A DNA stretch of 64,000 nt from Spirodela intermedia. Taxonomy: Eukaryota; Streptophyta; Magnoliopsida; Alismatales; Araceae. The stretch is from the NCBI GenBank assembly GCA_902729315.2, contig LR746265.1, positions 8,427,392 through 8,491,391 on the forward strand, in the 5' to 3' direction. The notes below the pieces were generated by a model, which worked only from the letters and a program-made list of their open reading frames with translations, searched no databases and had not been told where the DNA came from. The stretch's first letter is position 1. Every line of letters starts with the position of its first letter. Positions 1-12,201 of the stretch are shown here, one piece after another. The position numbers and the translations under genes were made by a program.

Positions 1-1339
1 AATTAATATTTATGCAAAAACAGAAACTATATCAATCAATGATAATAATACAAGACAATCATTTAGAGGGCGTGAGTATAAGTAGATATTTATATCATAG
101 TTACTCTTGCTAGGAATATGTATCATTTATTGCCAACATTTAAACTTTAGAAATGTTTTGTACCTACTATCTATTCACCTTAGAAATGGCACCACTTTGG
201 ACGTAACCTATTGAGTACAGGAATATAATATGTTTAAGTACATTCACACTTACAAATTATCAGAAATAATTATTAGACCGATAAATGTAAATTTTATGCA
301 TAAATAATGAATATTACTTTTTTATAAGAAAGCTGGCACATAAAAATACAGTATTAAAGGGAAGAAATCTAATATTATTTCATACAATCATAATGATTAG
401 TTGCAATGAATAATTACTATAGTTTACCAAAATGAAAATTTTATCAGTAAATAAATGAACACTACAAGTATTGGATTAAATGGCACGAATTTGATAGTTT
501 AGGTTATATTTATAATTACTAATCACTATGATTAAAATTATTTATTAGAATATGTAAAGTTATGAAGAAATAAGAATTATGTATTGGAAGCTTATGTGTC
601 CACCAAAGGACACACATCCACCCCATAATGTGTTTAGAACCACATGTAGTCCAAAACTGAAAGTAATGTAATGTCGTAATTGGTTCCCATCATAGTAAAA
701 GTATGATTTCTTTAGTGATGATCTAAAAATTAAGAAGCATCTAGATTCATAGAAGATTGGGTATATAAAGAGGAGTTTGAAATAAAAGTCGCATAGTTAT
801 GCTTTGTAATGTTTTCAATTTGAAAAGCATATCTTGACAAAGTTAAATCTTATATGATTCACATGAATGAATGTCATCGTATATACTTTTTATACATTGC
901 ACCCTCTAGATGTTTTCCTAAACTTGAAGAAAAATGTACCCATCGTCAAATCTTGATTCATTCCATTGATGAGTGGAAAATAAATTTCTTGTCTAAACTA
1001 GGACTTTAAGCATAAGTAGGAAGTTATTGTATTAACAAGTGTGTCGATTTATGAGGATGATGAATTAATCATGGAAACTATTTATTGAAACAAATTATTA
1101 TCTATTTTGACTGTAGTCTAATGTACAATTGTAATTAAGAGTTACATAATTCTATATGCGACCCCTATTAAATGTTTTTGAGCCAAATCTATATTGTATA
1201 TAAATTTGTATATAATTTTACACATATAAAATGAATTTTTTGCCTTTTTAAGAGCACATGTATAATATTTTCAAGTATATTATTTTTACCTTTATTATTT
1301 GTTAATATAATGTCTTTTTTTGTCATAATAGGAAACCAC
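1..1339 (+). repeat. AT-rich 3' flank of kinase unit A
   Basis: This stretch matches 43,513-44,878 on the same strand and the reverse complement of 21,023-22,383 almost base for base. In both of those places it directly follows the 3' end of a kinase copy. The window therefore opens just downstream of a further kinase copy lying off the left edge. I see no credible coding sequence, RNA gene or transposon terminus in it. Copies A and B look slightly closer to each other than to C; for example A and B share GCATAGTTATG where C has ACATAGCTATG. Confidence 0.8.
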
Positions 1340-4300
1340 TGATAAGTTTTCATTATCATGAGTTAATAATTAGTAAATTATGAGAAATAGTTTTCAATTG
1401 ATTAATGTGATTTTGTTAGCTAATTATGTAATTTTCTATGCATTTATATGATTTTTATAGTCTTATTTTTTGAGATAAATCAAGAAAAAGAAATTAAAAT
1501 AAAAATATAGTAAAAAGAAGGGACCTGTCAACCAACCAGGCCTGCAAGTAGGTCAGAAGCGTAGTCGGGGGTAGCCGCAAGTAAGGGCTTGGGTGACTAG
1601 GACCAATGGAGGCATCTGTGCACCACTCCCCTTCCACGTCACCGATGGCCAACCAAGTCTGAGGCAAGGAGTGGTTGTACATGTGAGAGAAAAGTACTCA
1701 TTACTTGTAAATATGATATTACTATATACTCGCCTAAAACTTTGGCGCACAAGCGATGTGGGACTAAACCCACTAATAAGTTTTCATTATCATGAGTTAA
1801 TAATTAGTAAATACTCATGATAAATAGACTTATATTTGTGGTAAAGAATGATTTTTGGTTTTCAATTGATTAACGTGAATTTTTGGGTAATTATGTGATT
1901 TTATACGATTTTTACAGTCTTACTTTTGAGATAAATGAAGAACACGAAATAAAAATAAAAATATTGCAAAAATTGGAGGACCCGCCAGCCAGCCATGCCC
2001 GCAAGCGGGTCAGAAGTGCAGTCAGGGAGCAAGCCGCGAGCAGGGGCTCGAGCAGCTTGGCTGGGGGACCGACAGGGCACGCGTACGCCACTCCCCTTCC
2101 ACGTCACCGGTGGCCAGCCGGCTATGGGGCAAGGAGTGGTCATACACACGAGAGAAGGGACTTTTCTTACAAAGCTAACATTACTATATATTCGCCCAAA
2201 AAATCGGCGTACAACCGATGTGGGACTAAACCCCCGTCACACCTTCCTTAGAAGAGGCGGGCGACCGGCGCAGGTTCGAATCCTTCCAGAGTCAAAATTC
2301 ATATATTTTTATCTGATTATCGCGACTTTCCTGCAGATCGCCGGTGAAGGATTAAGCAATGAGAATTGCTAGATTATCGGTGAAAATCTCGTCAACACGA
2401 TTCGCGGAGCATTGCTACTAAAATTGCTGAACGATTCGCGATAAAAGGATCACGAATCCATCGAGTAAATCATCTCCAATTGATCGACGAACAAGCCGTC
2501 GTCGGGAAGAGGACGATCCGCTGGGAGATCAGTCGCCACCTTTTGAGAGCGTACCAGATGCGATGAAGAGCCTCCTCTTGCTGCGCGGACCTCAAGATGA
2601 AGCTCCCTAACACACGCCCCACCTCCATCCAGCTCCTCTCTGTCGGGTGACAGCCGCTAGAGAGCCGCAAAGTCGCCGTTTTTCCGCTCCGCCGGGTGAC
2701 AGCCGCTGGAGATGATTCGACGACCCACTTCATTGATCTCTAGACTTCGCGAGAAGATCTAGAGATTGCCCACATTGTCTTTGTCCAAGGAGAGCCTTTG
2801 AGGCCGTGGACATTGCACGACGATCCTCCCGAACGCTTAGGATTCCAGTGCATCGCCGACGCATCGCCGTCGCGACGCCAAAACTCTATTTTCCTGCTTT
2901 CAATTTAATTTACGCTTTATTTAGTGATACTTTGTGTGATTTTAATTTACCAAACTATACTTCGTTCAATTACGATTCTTCTGGCTTTTACAGATCTTAA
3001 TTTGATTAATTAAGTCGTCTGTAATCGCTTACGTAAGAATCACCGGGCGGAACTCTATTTCTGCTTGATTCGCATTTACCAGGCGCTGACGTCATCTTGA
3101 CGCCCGCACCCATATTTCCTTTTTTTTTTGTGAATTTTAAATATATTTCCTTTTTATTTCCTAGTATAAAATTCGTAAGAAAATCATATTCATTGAGAAA
3201 AATTCTGAATAATTACCAAAGATTATATTACATCCCTATGATCAACTTGGAAAATTACTGCTATTTTAGAATTTTTATTGAATTATAATTGATCTATTTA
3301 TTTTGAAATACTTCTAAATATCTAAAAATTCGTATTTTCTAGTTTTATAAATTTTATATTTGCGTGATTTAATATACAACGACTGAGTCACGTCACCCAC
3401 ATCACACCTTCCCTTGAAAGGCTTTGAAGATTTTAATACTTAAATTACTCCTTAGTTATAATAAAGATATACTATGAGGACGTCACTTGATAATGGCATT
3501 AGAGTACTTATTTCAATCTCTCTTATGCAGGCGGGCAATCAGCACAGGTTCGAATCTTCCTAGAGCCTAATGAAAGATTATCTCGACTTTTCTATAGATC
3601 ACTAGTATAGGATTAAGCCATTAAAATTGTTAGTTCATTGGTAAAAATCTTGTCAACGTAATTCACAAAGCATTATTACTAAAATTGCTGAAAATAATTC
3701 GCGATAAAAGGATCACAAATTTATTGAGTAAATCCTCTTTGATTGATCGATGAACAAGCCGTCATCGAGAAGAGGACAATCTGTAGTGAGATGAGTCACC
3801 ACCTCTTGAGAGCATACTAGATGCGATGAAGAGCCTCCTCTTGCTGCACATACCTGAGGATGAAGCTCTTTAACATGCGTCCCACCTCCATCTAGCTCAT
3901 CTCCATCGGGTGACAGCTGCTAGAGAGTCACAAAGTCGTCATTTTTTCACTCCGCTAAGTGATAGCTGCCGGAGACAATTTGATGACCCATTTCATTGAT
4001 CTATAGACTTCGCATGGATATCTAGAGATTGCCCACATCGTCCTTGTCTAAGGAGAGCCTTTGAGGCCGTGGACACTACACGACAATCTTCCCAAATGTT
4101 CAGAATTCTTGTGCATCATCGACACATTGTTGCCGTGACATTGGAATTTTATTTTTCTACTTTCAACTTAATTTCTACTTCATTTAGTGATACTTTGTGT
4201 GATTTAAATTTACCAAACTATATTTGATTCAATTACGATTCTTTCACCTTTTACAGATCTTAATTTGATGAATTAGATCATTTGTAATCCCTTACACAAG

Positions 4301-4655
4301 AATCACTAGGCAAAACTTTGTTTCTATTTGATTCGTGTTCGTCGGGTGCTAACATCATCCTAACATCTACACCCTTATTTCCTTTTTTCACAAATTGAAG
4401 TATATTTTATTTTTATTTCTCAGTATAAAATTCATAAAAAAGTTATATTCTTTGAGAAAAATACTAAAAAGTTACCCAATATTATATTACATCTCTATGA
4501 TCGACTTAAAAAATTACCACTATTTTTGTAAATTTGATTGAATTATAATTGATATATTTGTTCAGAAATACTTCTAAATATCTAAAAATTAGTATTTTCT
4601 AGTTTTATAATTTTTAAATTTATGTGATTTATAATACAACGACTAAGTCACGTCA
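1340..4655 (+). mobile_element. Host LTR of unit A (Ty3/gypsy), split by a solo LTR
   Basis: The LTR begins TGATAAGTTTTCATTATC at 1,340 and ends GACTAAGTCACGTCA at 4,655. Removing the nested solo LTR (1,774-3,395) and one CCCAC copy leaves about 1.69 kb, close to the uninterrupted copy at 44,879-46,615. It is followed directly by the 3' part of a pol ORF, with gag and most of pol missing. The element is therefore internally deleted rather than a clean solo LTR. The LTR carries many substitutions relative to its sisters, unlike the neighbouring kinase flank. Confidence 0.8.
1774..3395 (+). mobile_element. Solo LTR S1 of the E family, duplication CCCAC
   Basis: This complete LTR of about 1,622 bp begins TAATAAG (canonical TGATAAG with one change) and ends GAGTCACGTCA. 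It is flanked by CCCAC at 1,769-1,773 and 3,396-3,400. The same host position in unit C (about 45,360) and unit B (about 18,890) has a single CCCAC and no insertion. It carries a TATA-like tract (ACTATATATTCG) near 2,191 and a tRNA-type B-box GGTTCGAATCC at 2,273-2,283. No internal domain is attached, so it is a solo LTR left after LTR-LTR recombination. Confidence 0.92.
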
Positions 4656-4752
4656 AAAGGTTTTTCATCTTCTTATGGAGATCAAACATAAGGCTTATTA
4701 GGTTATAACGAATCTTAATCTCTCTTTAGACGCCATAGGTAAACACCGATGT

Positions 4753-5043
4753 TGCAATTGCAAGAGCTTCAAGAACTACCCAATGAGATGTACGAGAAGT
4801 CTCTAATTTACAAAGCAAAAATGAAGGCTTTTTATAACAAGAAGGAGAGCAGAAAGAGCTTTCATTAGCATCAAAAAGATTGGCTTTACAATTCTCAATT
4901 GAAACTATTCCTTGAGAAATTAAAATCTAGATGGGATGAACCATACCTTGTGATTAAAGTTTTTGACTATTGTGCAGTATTAATTGCAAATCTGAAAATT
5001 GGTAAAAATTTTAATGTGAATGGACAAAGATTAAAACCTTATT
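4753..5043 (+). pseudogene. Integrase C-terminal remnant (pol 3' end), unit A
   Basis: The translation resembles the last ~95 residues of a Ty3/gypsy integrase: an LQELQELPNEMYE helix followed by a GPY/F-type module ([16 protein letters not shown]) and [11 protein letters not shown]. Here the G of GPY is replaced by E. In-frame stops occur at the codon after KSFH (TAG) and after LKPY (TGA). No protease, reverse transcriptase or RNase H precedes it, because the LTR abuts it 5'. It cannot encode a working integrase. Confidence 0.75.
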
Positions 5044-5794
5044 GAGAAATGAACCCTCCTTTACCCATTTCCACTCAATTATATGATCCATCCATTGAAC
5101 CTCAATCTTCTTAGAACTTCCCCTCCATCATATACTCTAAGATGGCATAGCTTTCTTTTCCACTACATTCCTTTTTTATTATTTTTCTCTATCTTTTGAT
5201 ATTTTTCTTGAGTTTTTATTAAGTGAAAGGATCCAGCATTCTAGCGGAAGTGCATATCATGACACAGATTAATACAAAAGAAAATCAGAAAGGATGAAGA
5301 GTGAAAATCAGTTTGCACATTTAATGCTTTCTCCTTTTTCTCTTATATAGATGCATTGAGGTCAATGCGAATGGTTGTTTGGGGGGGAAGAATAAATGCA
5401 TGAGGGTGAATACATGAGATTACATCATGTGCTATAATGCTTATAACTAAATGATGAAGTTCATCATCTTTCATGGTGCATATAACCCACACTCTTAAAT
5501 TGAGAAAATCTACTTTGATCTTCTGCCAGATTTATGTTATGAATTCTTATTATTAACTATGAGTAGTAAATTGAATCTTTCTCTTTCATGATCAGTAGTC
5601 AGTCGAAAAGTTTTCAAATTAGTTGATGCTTTTATTAATCATTAATCATGATTAAACTTGAGACAAAAGGATAAAACATGGTAAAGATTACTTTAGAGAA
5701 AATAAAATAAAAATCGTAGTAGCACCTTAGCTGATTTCGTGGGGCTTCCACATGTGAAATTGGGATCAACAAGGCTTGCAAAATACTTCTTGTA
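5044..5794 (+). repeat. 3' untranslated tail of the host retrotransposon, unit A
   Basis: This non-coding internal region follows the integrase remnant. It includes the motif TTGTTTGGGGGGGAAG near 5,375, preceded by GCATTGAGGTCAATG, the kind of purine-rich block found ahead of 3' LTRs in Athila-like elements. It is not followed by an LTR start; it breaks at about 5,795 into the second half of an LTR. The same break is present at 47,745 (unit C) and about 14,990 (unit B), so it predates the unit duplications. Confidence 0.65.
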
Positions 5795-6314
5795 ATGATT
5801 CTTCTAGCTTTTACAGATCTTAATTTGACTAATTAAATCGTCTATAATCGCTTATGTAAAAATCACTAGGTAGAACTCTATTTCTGCCCAGTTTACATTC
5901 ATTAGGTGCTGACATCATCTTGACATCTACACCTTTATTTCCCTTTTTCACACATTTTAAATATATTTTATTTTCTTTTTTAATTTAAAATTTATAAAAA
6001 ATTGTATTCTTTGAGAACATTTATGAAATATTACTTGATATTTTAATTACATCCCTATGATTGACCTAGAAAATTTTCACTATTTTTAGAACTTTGATTA
6101 AACTATAATTAATATAATTATTCAAAAATACTTCTAAATATCAAAAAAATAATATTTTCTAGTTTTATAAATTTAAAATTTATGTGATTTACTAAACAAG
6201 GGATATTTTAGGTATTAATATTATTAAAACTTTTTGGAGACTATGACCCCAAGTTTAGTCCCACATTGGTTATATGCCAAGTTTTGAGGTTGATATAAAG
6301 TAATACTAAACTTG
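5795..6314. repeat. Chimeric LTR fragments in opposite orientations, unit A
   Basis: From 5,795 to about 6,195 the sequence is the 3' half of an E-type LTR in + orientation. From about 6,200 to 6,314 it is an LTR middle region in - orientation, recognisable as the reverse complement of the ATTACTATATA...GATGTGGGACTAAACC block. The same head-on fusion occurs at 47,745-48,261 (C) and, reversed, at 14,473-14,990 (B). It ends at the ATAAT target of element E_A. Confidence 0.65.
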
Positions 6315-6319
6315 ATAAT

Positions 6320-7947
6320 TGATAAGTCTTCATTATCATGAGTTAATAATTAGTGAATAATATAGTTTTAGCCTGAACTCATGATAAATAGACTTATATT
6401 TATGTTAAAGTGTGAAAAGTTGTTTTTAGTTGATTAACGTGAATTGTTGGATAATTATGTGATTTTATATGATTTTATATGATTTTTATAGTCTTACTTT
6501 TGAGATAAATGAAGAAAAAGAAATTAAAATAAGAATAAGACAAATGAGGGAACCCCTTGGGCTCACAAGCAAGTCGGAAGCGCAGTTGGGGAGTAGCCGT
6601 GAGCAAGGGCTCAAGCGACTTGGACCGATTGGGCACATGTGTGCCACCCCCCTTCCACGTCACCGATGGCCAGTCAACTATGGGGTAAGGAGTAGTCATA
6701 CACGTGCGAGAAAAGGACTTGATCGGAAATATAGTATTATATCACAAGAAATTTTGGCGCACAATCGATGTGGGACTTTTTTAACCCCCGTCACACCTCC
6801 CCAAAAAGGGCGGGGGGGCAACTGGCACAAGTTTGAATCCTCCTAGAGCCAAAACTCATATTTTGTTTATCTGTTTATCGCGACTTTCCTATAGATCACC
6901 GATGAAGGATTAAGCAACCAGAATCACTAGATCATCAGCAAAAATCTTGTCAATGCAATTCGTAAAGCATTGTTACTAAAATTGTTGAACGTTTCATGAT
7001 AAAAAGATCGTGAATCCATCGAGTAACTCATCTCTGATTGATCGACGAATAAGCTATTATTGGGAGGAGGACGATCCGTTGGGAGACGAGTCGCCACCTC
7101 TTGAGAGCATACCAGATGCGATGAAGAGCCTCCTCTTGCTGTGTAGACCTGAGGATGAAGCTTCCTGACATGCGCCTCACCTCCATCCAGCTCCTCTCCA
7201 TCGGGTGACAGTTGCTAGAGAGCCGCAAAGTTGTTGTTTCTCTACTTTGCCAGGTGGCAGCCATTAGAAATGATTCGACAAGCCATTTCATTGATCTCTA
7301 AACTTTGCAAGGAGATCTAGAGATTGCCCACATCACCTTTGTCCAAGAAGAGCCTTCAACGTTGTGGACACTACACGACGATCTTCCTGAATACTCAAAA
7401 TTCTGGTGCATCACTGACGCATCACCGTCGCGACGCCGGAACTCTGTTTTCCTACTTTCAACTTAATTTTCCTTTCATTTAGTGATAATTTATTAATTTT
7501 AAATTTACAAAGATATACTTCATTTCATTATGATTCTTTCAGCTTTTCCAAATCTTAACTTGATCAATTAAATCGTTTGTAATCACTTATGTAAGAATCA
7601 CCAAGTGGAATTCTATTTTCGCCTGATTTGCATTCACCAAGCATTGATATCATCTTGACGTCTACACCCCTACTTCTTTTTTTGTGAATTTTAAATATAT
7701 TTTCTTTTCATTTACTAGTATAAAATTTATAGAAAATAGTATTCTTTGAGGATAATTTTGAATAATTATCAGATATTATATTACATCTCTTTGATCGACC
7801 TAGAAAATTATGCTATTTTAGGAAGTTTTATTAAATTATACTTGATATATTTATTCAAAAATATTTCTAAATATCTAAAAATTCATATTTTCTAGTTTTA
7901 TAAATTTAAAATTTACATGATTACAATATGATGACTAAGTCATGTCA
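6320..7947 (+). repeat. 5' LTR of E_A
   Basis: It starts TGATAAGTCTTCATTATC and ends GACTAAGTCATGTCA, 1,628 bp in all, TG...CA bounded. It is clearly diverged from the 3' LTR of the same element. That fits either great age or different origins of the two ends. Confidence 0.88.
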
Positions 7948-7952
7948 AATTT

Positions 7953-7970
7953 TGGCACCATTGCTAGGGA
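7953..7970 (+). other. Primer-binding site of E_A (tRNA-Asp type)
   Basis: TGGCACCATTGCTAGGGA lies a few bases after the 5' LTR. It resembles the tRNA-Asp complement TGGCGCCGTTGCCGGGGA that is usual for Athila/Tat elements, with four C-to-T or G-to-A type changes. The equivalent site in E_C is TGGTACCATTTTCGAGGA near 49,928. Confidence 0.7.
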
Positions 7971-8160
7971 TGTATTGCATAATATTTAGTATTTTTCTAT
8001 TTTTCTCTTAGAGTACACAAAAAAAATTAACTCTTATTTTATTTTTTTTACTAATTTTTTTTTTAAAAAAAAGGAACGAAGAGAAGCAAGGCAAGGACTA
8101 GAGCATACTGAAGGAGGGTAATAATTACTAAACTTTTCCTTCAAATTTATTGATTTTTTT

Positions 8161-10272
8161 ATGTATGGTAGAAGATCCTTACATCCAAGGCTAGAAAATC
8201 CTTTAATTATTTCATTGAAAAATAAAAATCCGAAAGAAAAATTAATTTTGATGGATCTTGAAGGAAGTACAGGTCAAACTGAGAACAATCCTATGGCCAT
8301 GAAAAATCATTATATCTCTGATTCATTTCAAAGAGCATTAAATATTAGAGTCCCATTAGCACTCACTGTTAAATTTAAAATAAATCCAGGAATTTTTCAA
8401 ATGCTCCCTAATTTTCATGGATTGCCTTTAGAGGAATCTCATCAGTACTTAGAAAAATTTCATATGATCTGTGATTTAGTTAATCTTCCTCAAGTTACAT
8501 TGAAAATTATTAAGATGAAATTATTTCCACTTACACTTAGGGACAAAGCTAGCCATTGGCTATCCACATTAGATAGAGAATTAACTAGCTAGAAAGACAT
8601 AGAACAAGATTTTCTTCGAAAATTTTATCCCTTAGGGAAAACTCAAAATATGAGAAAACATATATAGAGTTTTTCTCAAAGACCAGGAAAAACTTTACAT
8701 GAGATATGGGAAACATTCAAAGATTTACTTAGAAAGTATCCTCATCATGCTATACCCAAGTGGCAGCTCAATAGAATTTTTTATGATGGATTATTAGAAC
8801 AACATAAAAATATAGTTGATTCTATATGTGAAGGAGTCTTTATGGAGAAAACCCTTGATGAGATTTACAGTCTTTATGAGAATTTAAGTGAAAATTTGAG
8901 AGATTAAATCTCTTTTGAACTATATGACAGGGATATGAAGAGAGAAATTTATGAATTGCATCATGTTGATGATTCTAAACTTAGAAATGACGTTAATCAG
9001 ATTAATCAAAGATTAAAAAAACTTGATTTACTTATTGAAAATATTAGAAAGACTCTTAACCCTCAATTTAATTCAAATAGTACACATCCTATGTATAGTG
9101 AAAATGATAATTTCGAATTTCAATATCATCATAGGCAAGAACAAGTGCAGGTACCCCACAATTTTAGTAAAAATAGAGAATATTTTTATAATTCTTATAA
9201 CCTTAATTGGGGGAATAATTTTTCGTGGAGAAATCCAAATAATATTCAAAATCTAGAAGCACTTAGATCTAATTCAAACTCTGAATTTCGTCCAAAATAA
9301 GAAAACAGATTTCAGAAAAATCAGCCCTCTCAAGCCCAACATGATACTATAGAAATGATACAGCAAATGAGCCAAATGATGCAACAAACTATGAATCAAA
9401 TGATTTTGCACTAGAAACAAATTATAGAGGCTCTTGGGAATAAAAGAGAAGAGGGACAGCCACCTAGTCAGCCCATAGAAAATTCAGGAAACTATCCAAC
9501 AATAGGATTTTAGCAAGGAGAGTCTAGCTGGATAAAGTTAGAAAAAAACCCACGAAATAAAAATGTTAGGACAATGAATACATTGAGTGAGAATATTTTA
9601 CCTGATCCTTATTTCTAATTATTACAAGAAATCGATGATCCATTAGAAGTAAATGAGAATATTAAGGCTAAAAATATAGAAGCAGAAAATTTGAATAAAA
9701 TCATTTATTGCTCACAATTGATGAATGAATATAGTGAGGATGATGAGAAGAAAGAGCCCCTAGATAAAGAAACAGTAGCTGATCATGGAAAAATTATCTA
9801 AATTTTAGTAGAAGGGAGTAAGGACAGAAATGAAGAAAAATATATTTCAGGTGAGGAAAAATCAGTTGATTTGAGAGACGTAAGAGACGAAATTAATGAA
9901 TCTAATCATAATTTTGCAGCCATGGATGTTGATTGTGAGGATGATGATGTATATCATATACCGAAATTAAAAGATAGCTCTTGGGAAGATGAAGAATTTG
10001 ATGAGTTGAGAAACAACAAGTTAGAAAAAGAATTGATTCAACTAATGGGGAGAAATGAAAATAATGGATATGAATATAGAGATAATTTTGGAGGAGAAAA
10101 TATCAATTTAGATGAAAAAAATTTAGATTGGGTAAGAGCTAATTTGAAAATTATATGGCCTGATCACATTTTCTGGTCTATTAATAGAAAGTATTTATTA
10201 ATGAATGAGAGCCTTACAAAACAAGATAGAAATAAAGAAAGATTCTTTTCAAAATGGAAATATTCTTTTTGA
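8161..10272 (+). pseudogene. gag plus acidic tail of E_A, multiple stops
   Basis: One reading frame of about 704 codons runs throughout, interrupted by about eight stops (near 8,590, 8,665, 8,905, 9,298, 9,412, 9,511, 9,616 and 9,799) without frameshift. Residues ~60-250 match the plant Retrotrans_gag fold: LPNFHGLPLEESHQYLEKF, LFPLTLRDKASHWL, FYPLGKTQNMRKHI, LHEIWETFKDLLRKYPHH and IFYDGLLEQHKN. The C-terminal third is very acidic (EDDDVYHIPKLKDSSWEDEE) and not a known pol domain. Sister copies in E_C and E_B' keep CAA, CAG or TGG at several of the stop positions, so the ORF was open in the ancestor. No CCHC zinc knuckle was seen. Confidence 0.8.
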
Positions 10273-12201
10273 GAAAATTTTGTTAATTTCCATTTTGTTT
10301 TGGCTGAAAGTATGTCAAGGTATATATATGAAGTATATGAATTTATGCTAAATCTGAAAAAGAATATCATGAAATTTACCTTGGGATATAAATATATTTT
10401 GATGGCCATAGATCATCTTATATGATCTAAGAGCTGTCCAGCTGAAGACATTAAATTCAGCGCTGCATGGGAGACAACCCATGTTTTTTTTATTTCATTC
10501 TGTTTGATTTATTTTTTTTAAGCTCTGTTTTTCTTAGAATTTTGTAGTACTTGTTTCTATATTTGTTTTTTTTTGAAGAAGTGTAAGAGGAGGTGTGTAA
10601 GATGAAGTGGAAAATTAAAAACGAGGTTGAGGTGGTCTTTCTAAGCTTTATCATTTATGAAAATATTATTAATGCTTAACTTTGCATATATACATGCTTC
10701 ACTTGAAAATTATATTTTTTGCATATTCTATTTCGATTTTTCTGTGTCATTGAGGACAATGTCATTTTTAAGTTGGGGGGTGAAGTATTTATTATTAATT
10801 TATGCTGTAAGACGATTAAGAACATGTGTTTGCATTTTATTCAACTTAGAACAGCAACTAAAAAATCAAAATAAAATAAAATTTGAAAAAACTACAACAT
10901 TTATTTTCTGGTTTTTTGTCATGAACAATAGACTGTCAAAAATAGCAGACAAAAAACAGCCCAAAATTTGAAATTCTAGAGACCCTTTTCTCACATTTCA
11001 ATGCCCTAAACATATATTACTGAAATTTGAAATTACAACTATAAAGAAGATAGTTTTGATTTATTTTTGACAAATTTATTGCTGCTAAAAAAAAAGTAGA
11101 ACTGAAAATAGAAAACAGAACTATCAGAATTATCTAATTTACAAATTCTTTACATCATATTGCATGCATGAAAAATTAAATCAATTAGATTGATTGATAC
11201 CAAAAGATACTAGGAAGATTATTATTGAGTAAAAAGAATGATCTAGTGACATGAAATGTTGGAATACTCCTTGGATATATGATAGATAATATGAATTTGA
11301 TTTTACAGATTTTCACTTCATGATCTTGATGGATAGTATTAAATCAATTCGATTGATTGATACCAAAAGATACTAGGAAGATTATTATTGAGTCAAAAGA
11401 ATGATCTAGTGACATGAAATGTTGGAATACTCCTTGGATATATGATAGATAACATGGATTTGATTTTATAGATTTTCACTTCATGATCTTGATGGATAAT
11501 ATTTACTTGATGTGAAAATTTGATTGATCACTTGATTTTAATGGTGATTTTTGCACCCTGATCTATTGGACTTGTGAGGAGAAATCACTTATTTCGAAAA
11601 AAAAAGAGAGAGCAATGTGAAAAATCTAGAAATGAAGAGTACGCATAAAGGGTGTGAGACATCATTCTCATTGTCAAAAATGGTGTATAGAAAAACACTT
11701 GCTAAAAAATAAGTGGATAAAGTGAAAGCCCTGAAAATGAAGAGGACACATGAAAGGTGTGAGACATCATTCTTATTGTTGAAATTTGTCTACAGGAAAA
11801 GCTACTTATCCACTATATATATATAAAAAAAAAAAAGAAGGAAGAAATATAGTGCAAACTTAAAAAATCAATCCATAGAAAAAGGGAAATGTAAGATCAA
11901 TATTATTCTTGGATGAGTATTGATAATTGAAACATCTTGTAAATACATCTATGAGTGAAGAAGTGATAAAGATGTGAATAGAAGAAGTGAAGTCTAGATT
12001 GTTATTCCAAGGAGTGTTTAAACATTTAAGTGCTTGACATCATTCTTAAATACATGATATAAGAATCCAAAGTATTTAAAGGTGCATCATTTCTAATTGT
12101 ATTTTTTTTTTCTGTATTGAAATATGATATTTGAGATTTGTAAAATTTTATTTTCATAATTCTATTGCTAAGGGACTAGCAATGATTTAAGTTGGGGGGT
12201 G
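10273..12201 (+). repeat. 3' internal non-coding region of E_A
   Basis: Shortly after the ORF comes CGCTGCATGGGAGACAACCC (near 10,461), equivalent to the GGGAGGCAACCCA block that follows pol in Athila-like elements. At about 10,749-10,785 there is a first GAGGACAATG...AAGTTGGGGGGTG purine block, and a second lies at the 3' LTR. A 163-bp tandem duplication occupies 11,175-11,500. E_C has lost the part equivalent to about 10,815-12,015. No coding potential is convincing here. Confidence 0.7.
11175..11500 (+). repeat. 163-bp tandem duplication in E_A
   Basis: Two nearly identical copies start ATTAAATCAATT at 11,175 and 11,338. They differ by a handful of bases (AGATTGATT against CGATTGATT, AATATGAATTT against AACATGGATTT). 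The E_B' element has only one such stretch, so the duplication is private to E_A. Confidence 0.85.

Noticed and set aside
2260-2300. Possible tRNA gene at the GGTTCGAATCC motif
   Set aside because: No cloverleaf, acceptor pairing or A-box can be drawn; kept only as a motif finding.
4753-5043. Functional integrase gene
   Set aside because: Only the C-terminal module is present, with in-frame stops; catalytic core and reverse transcriptase are absent in all three copies.
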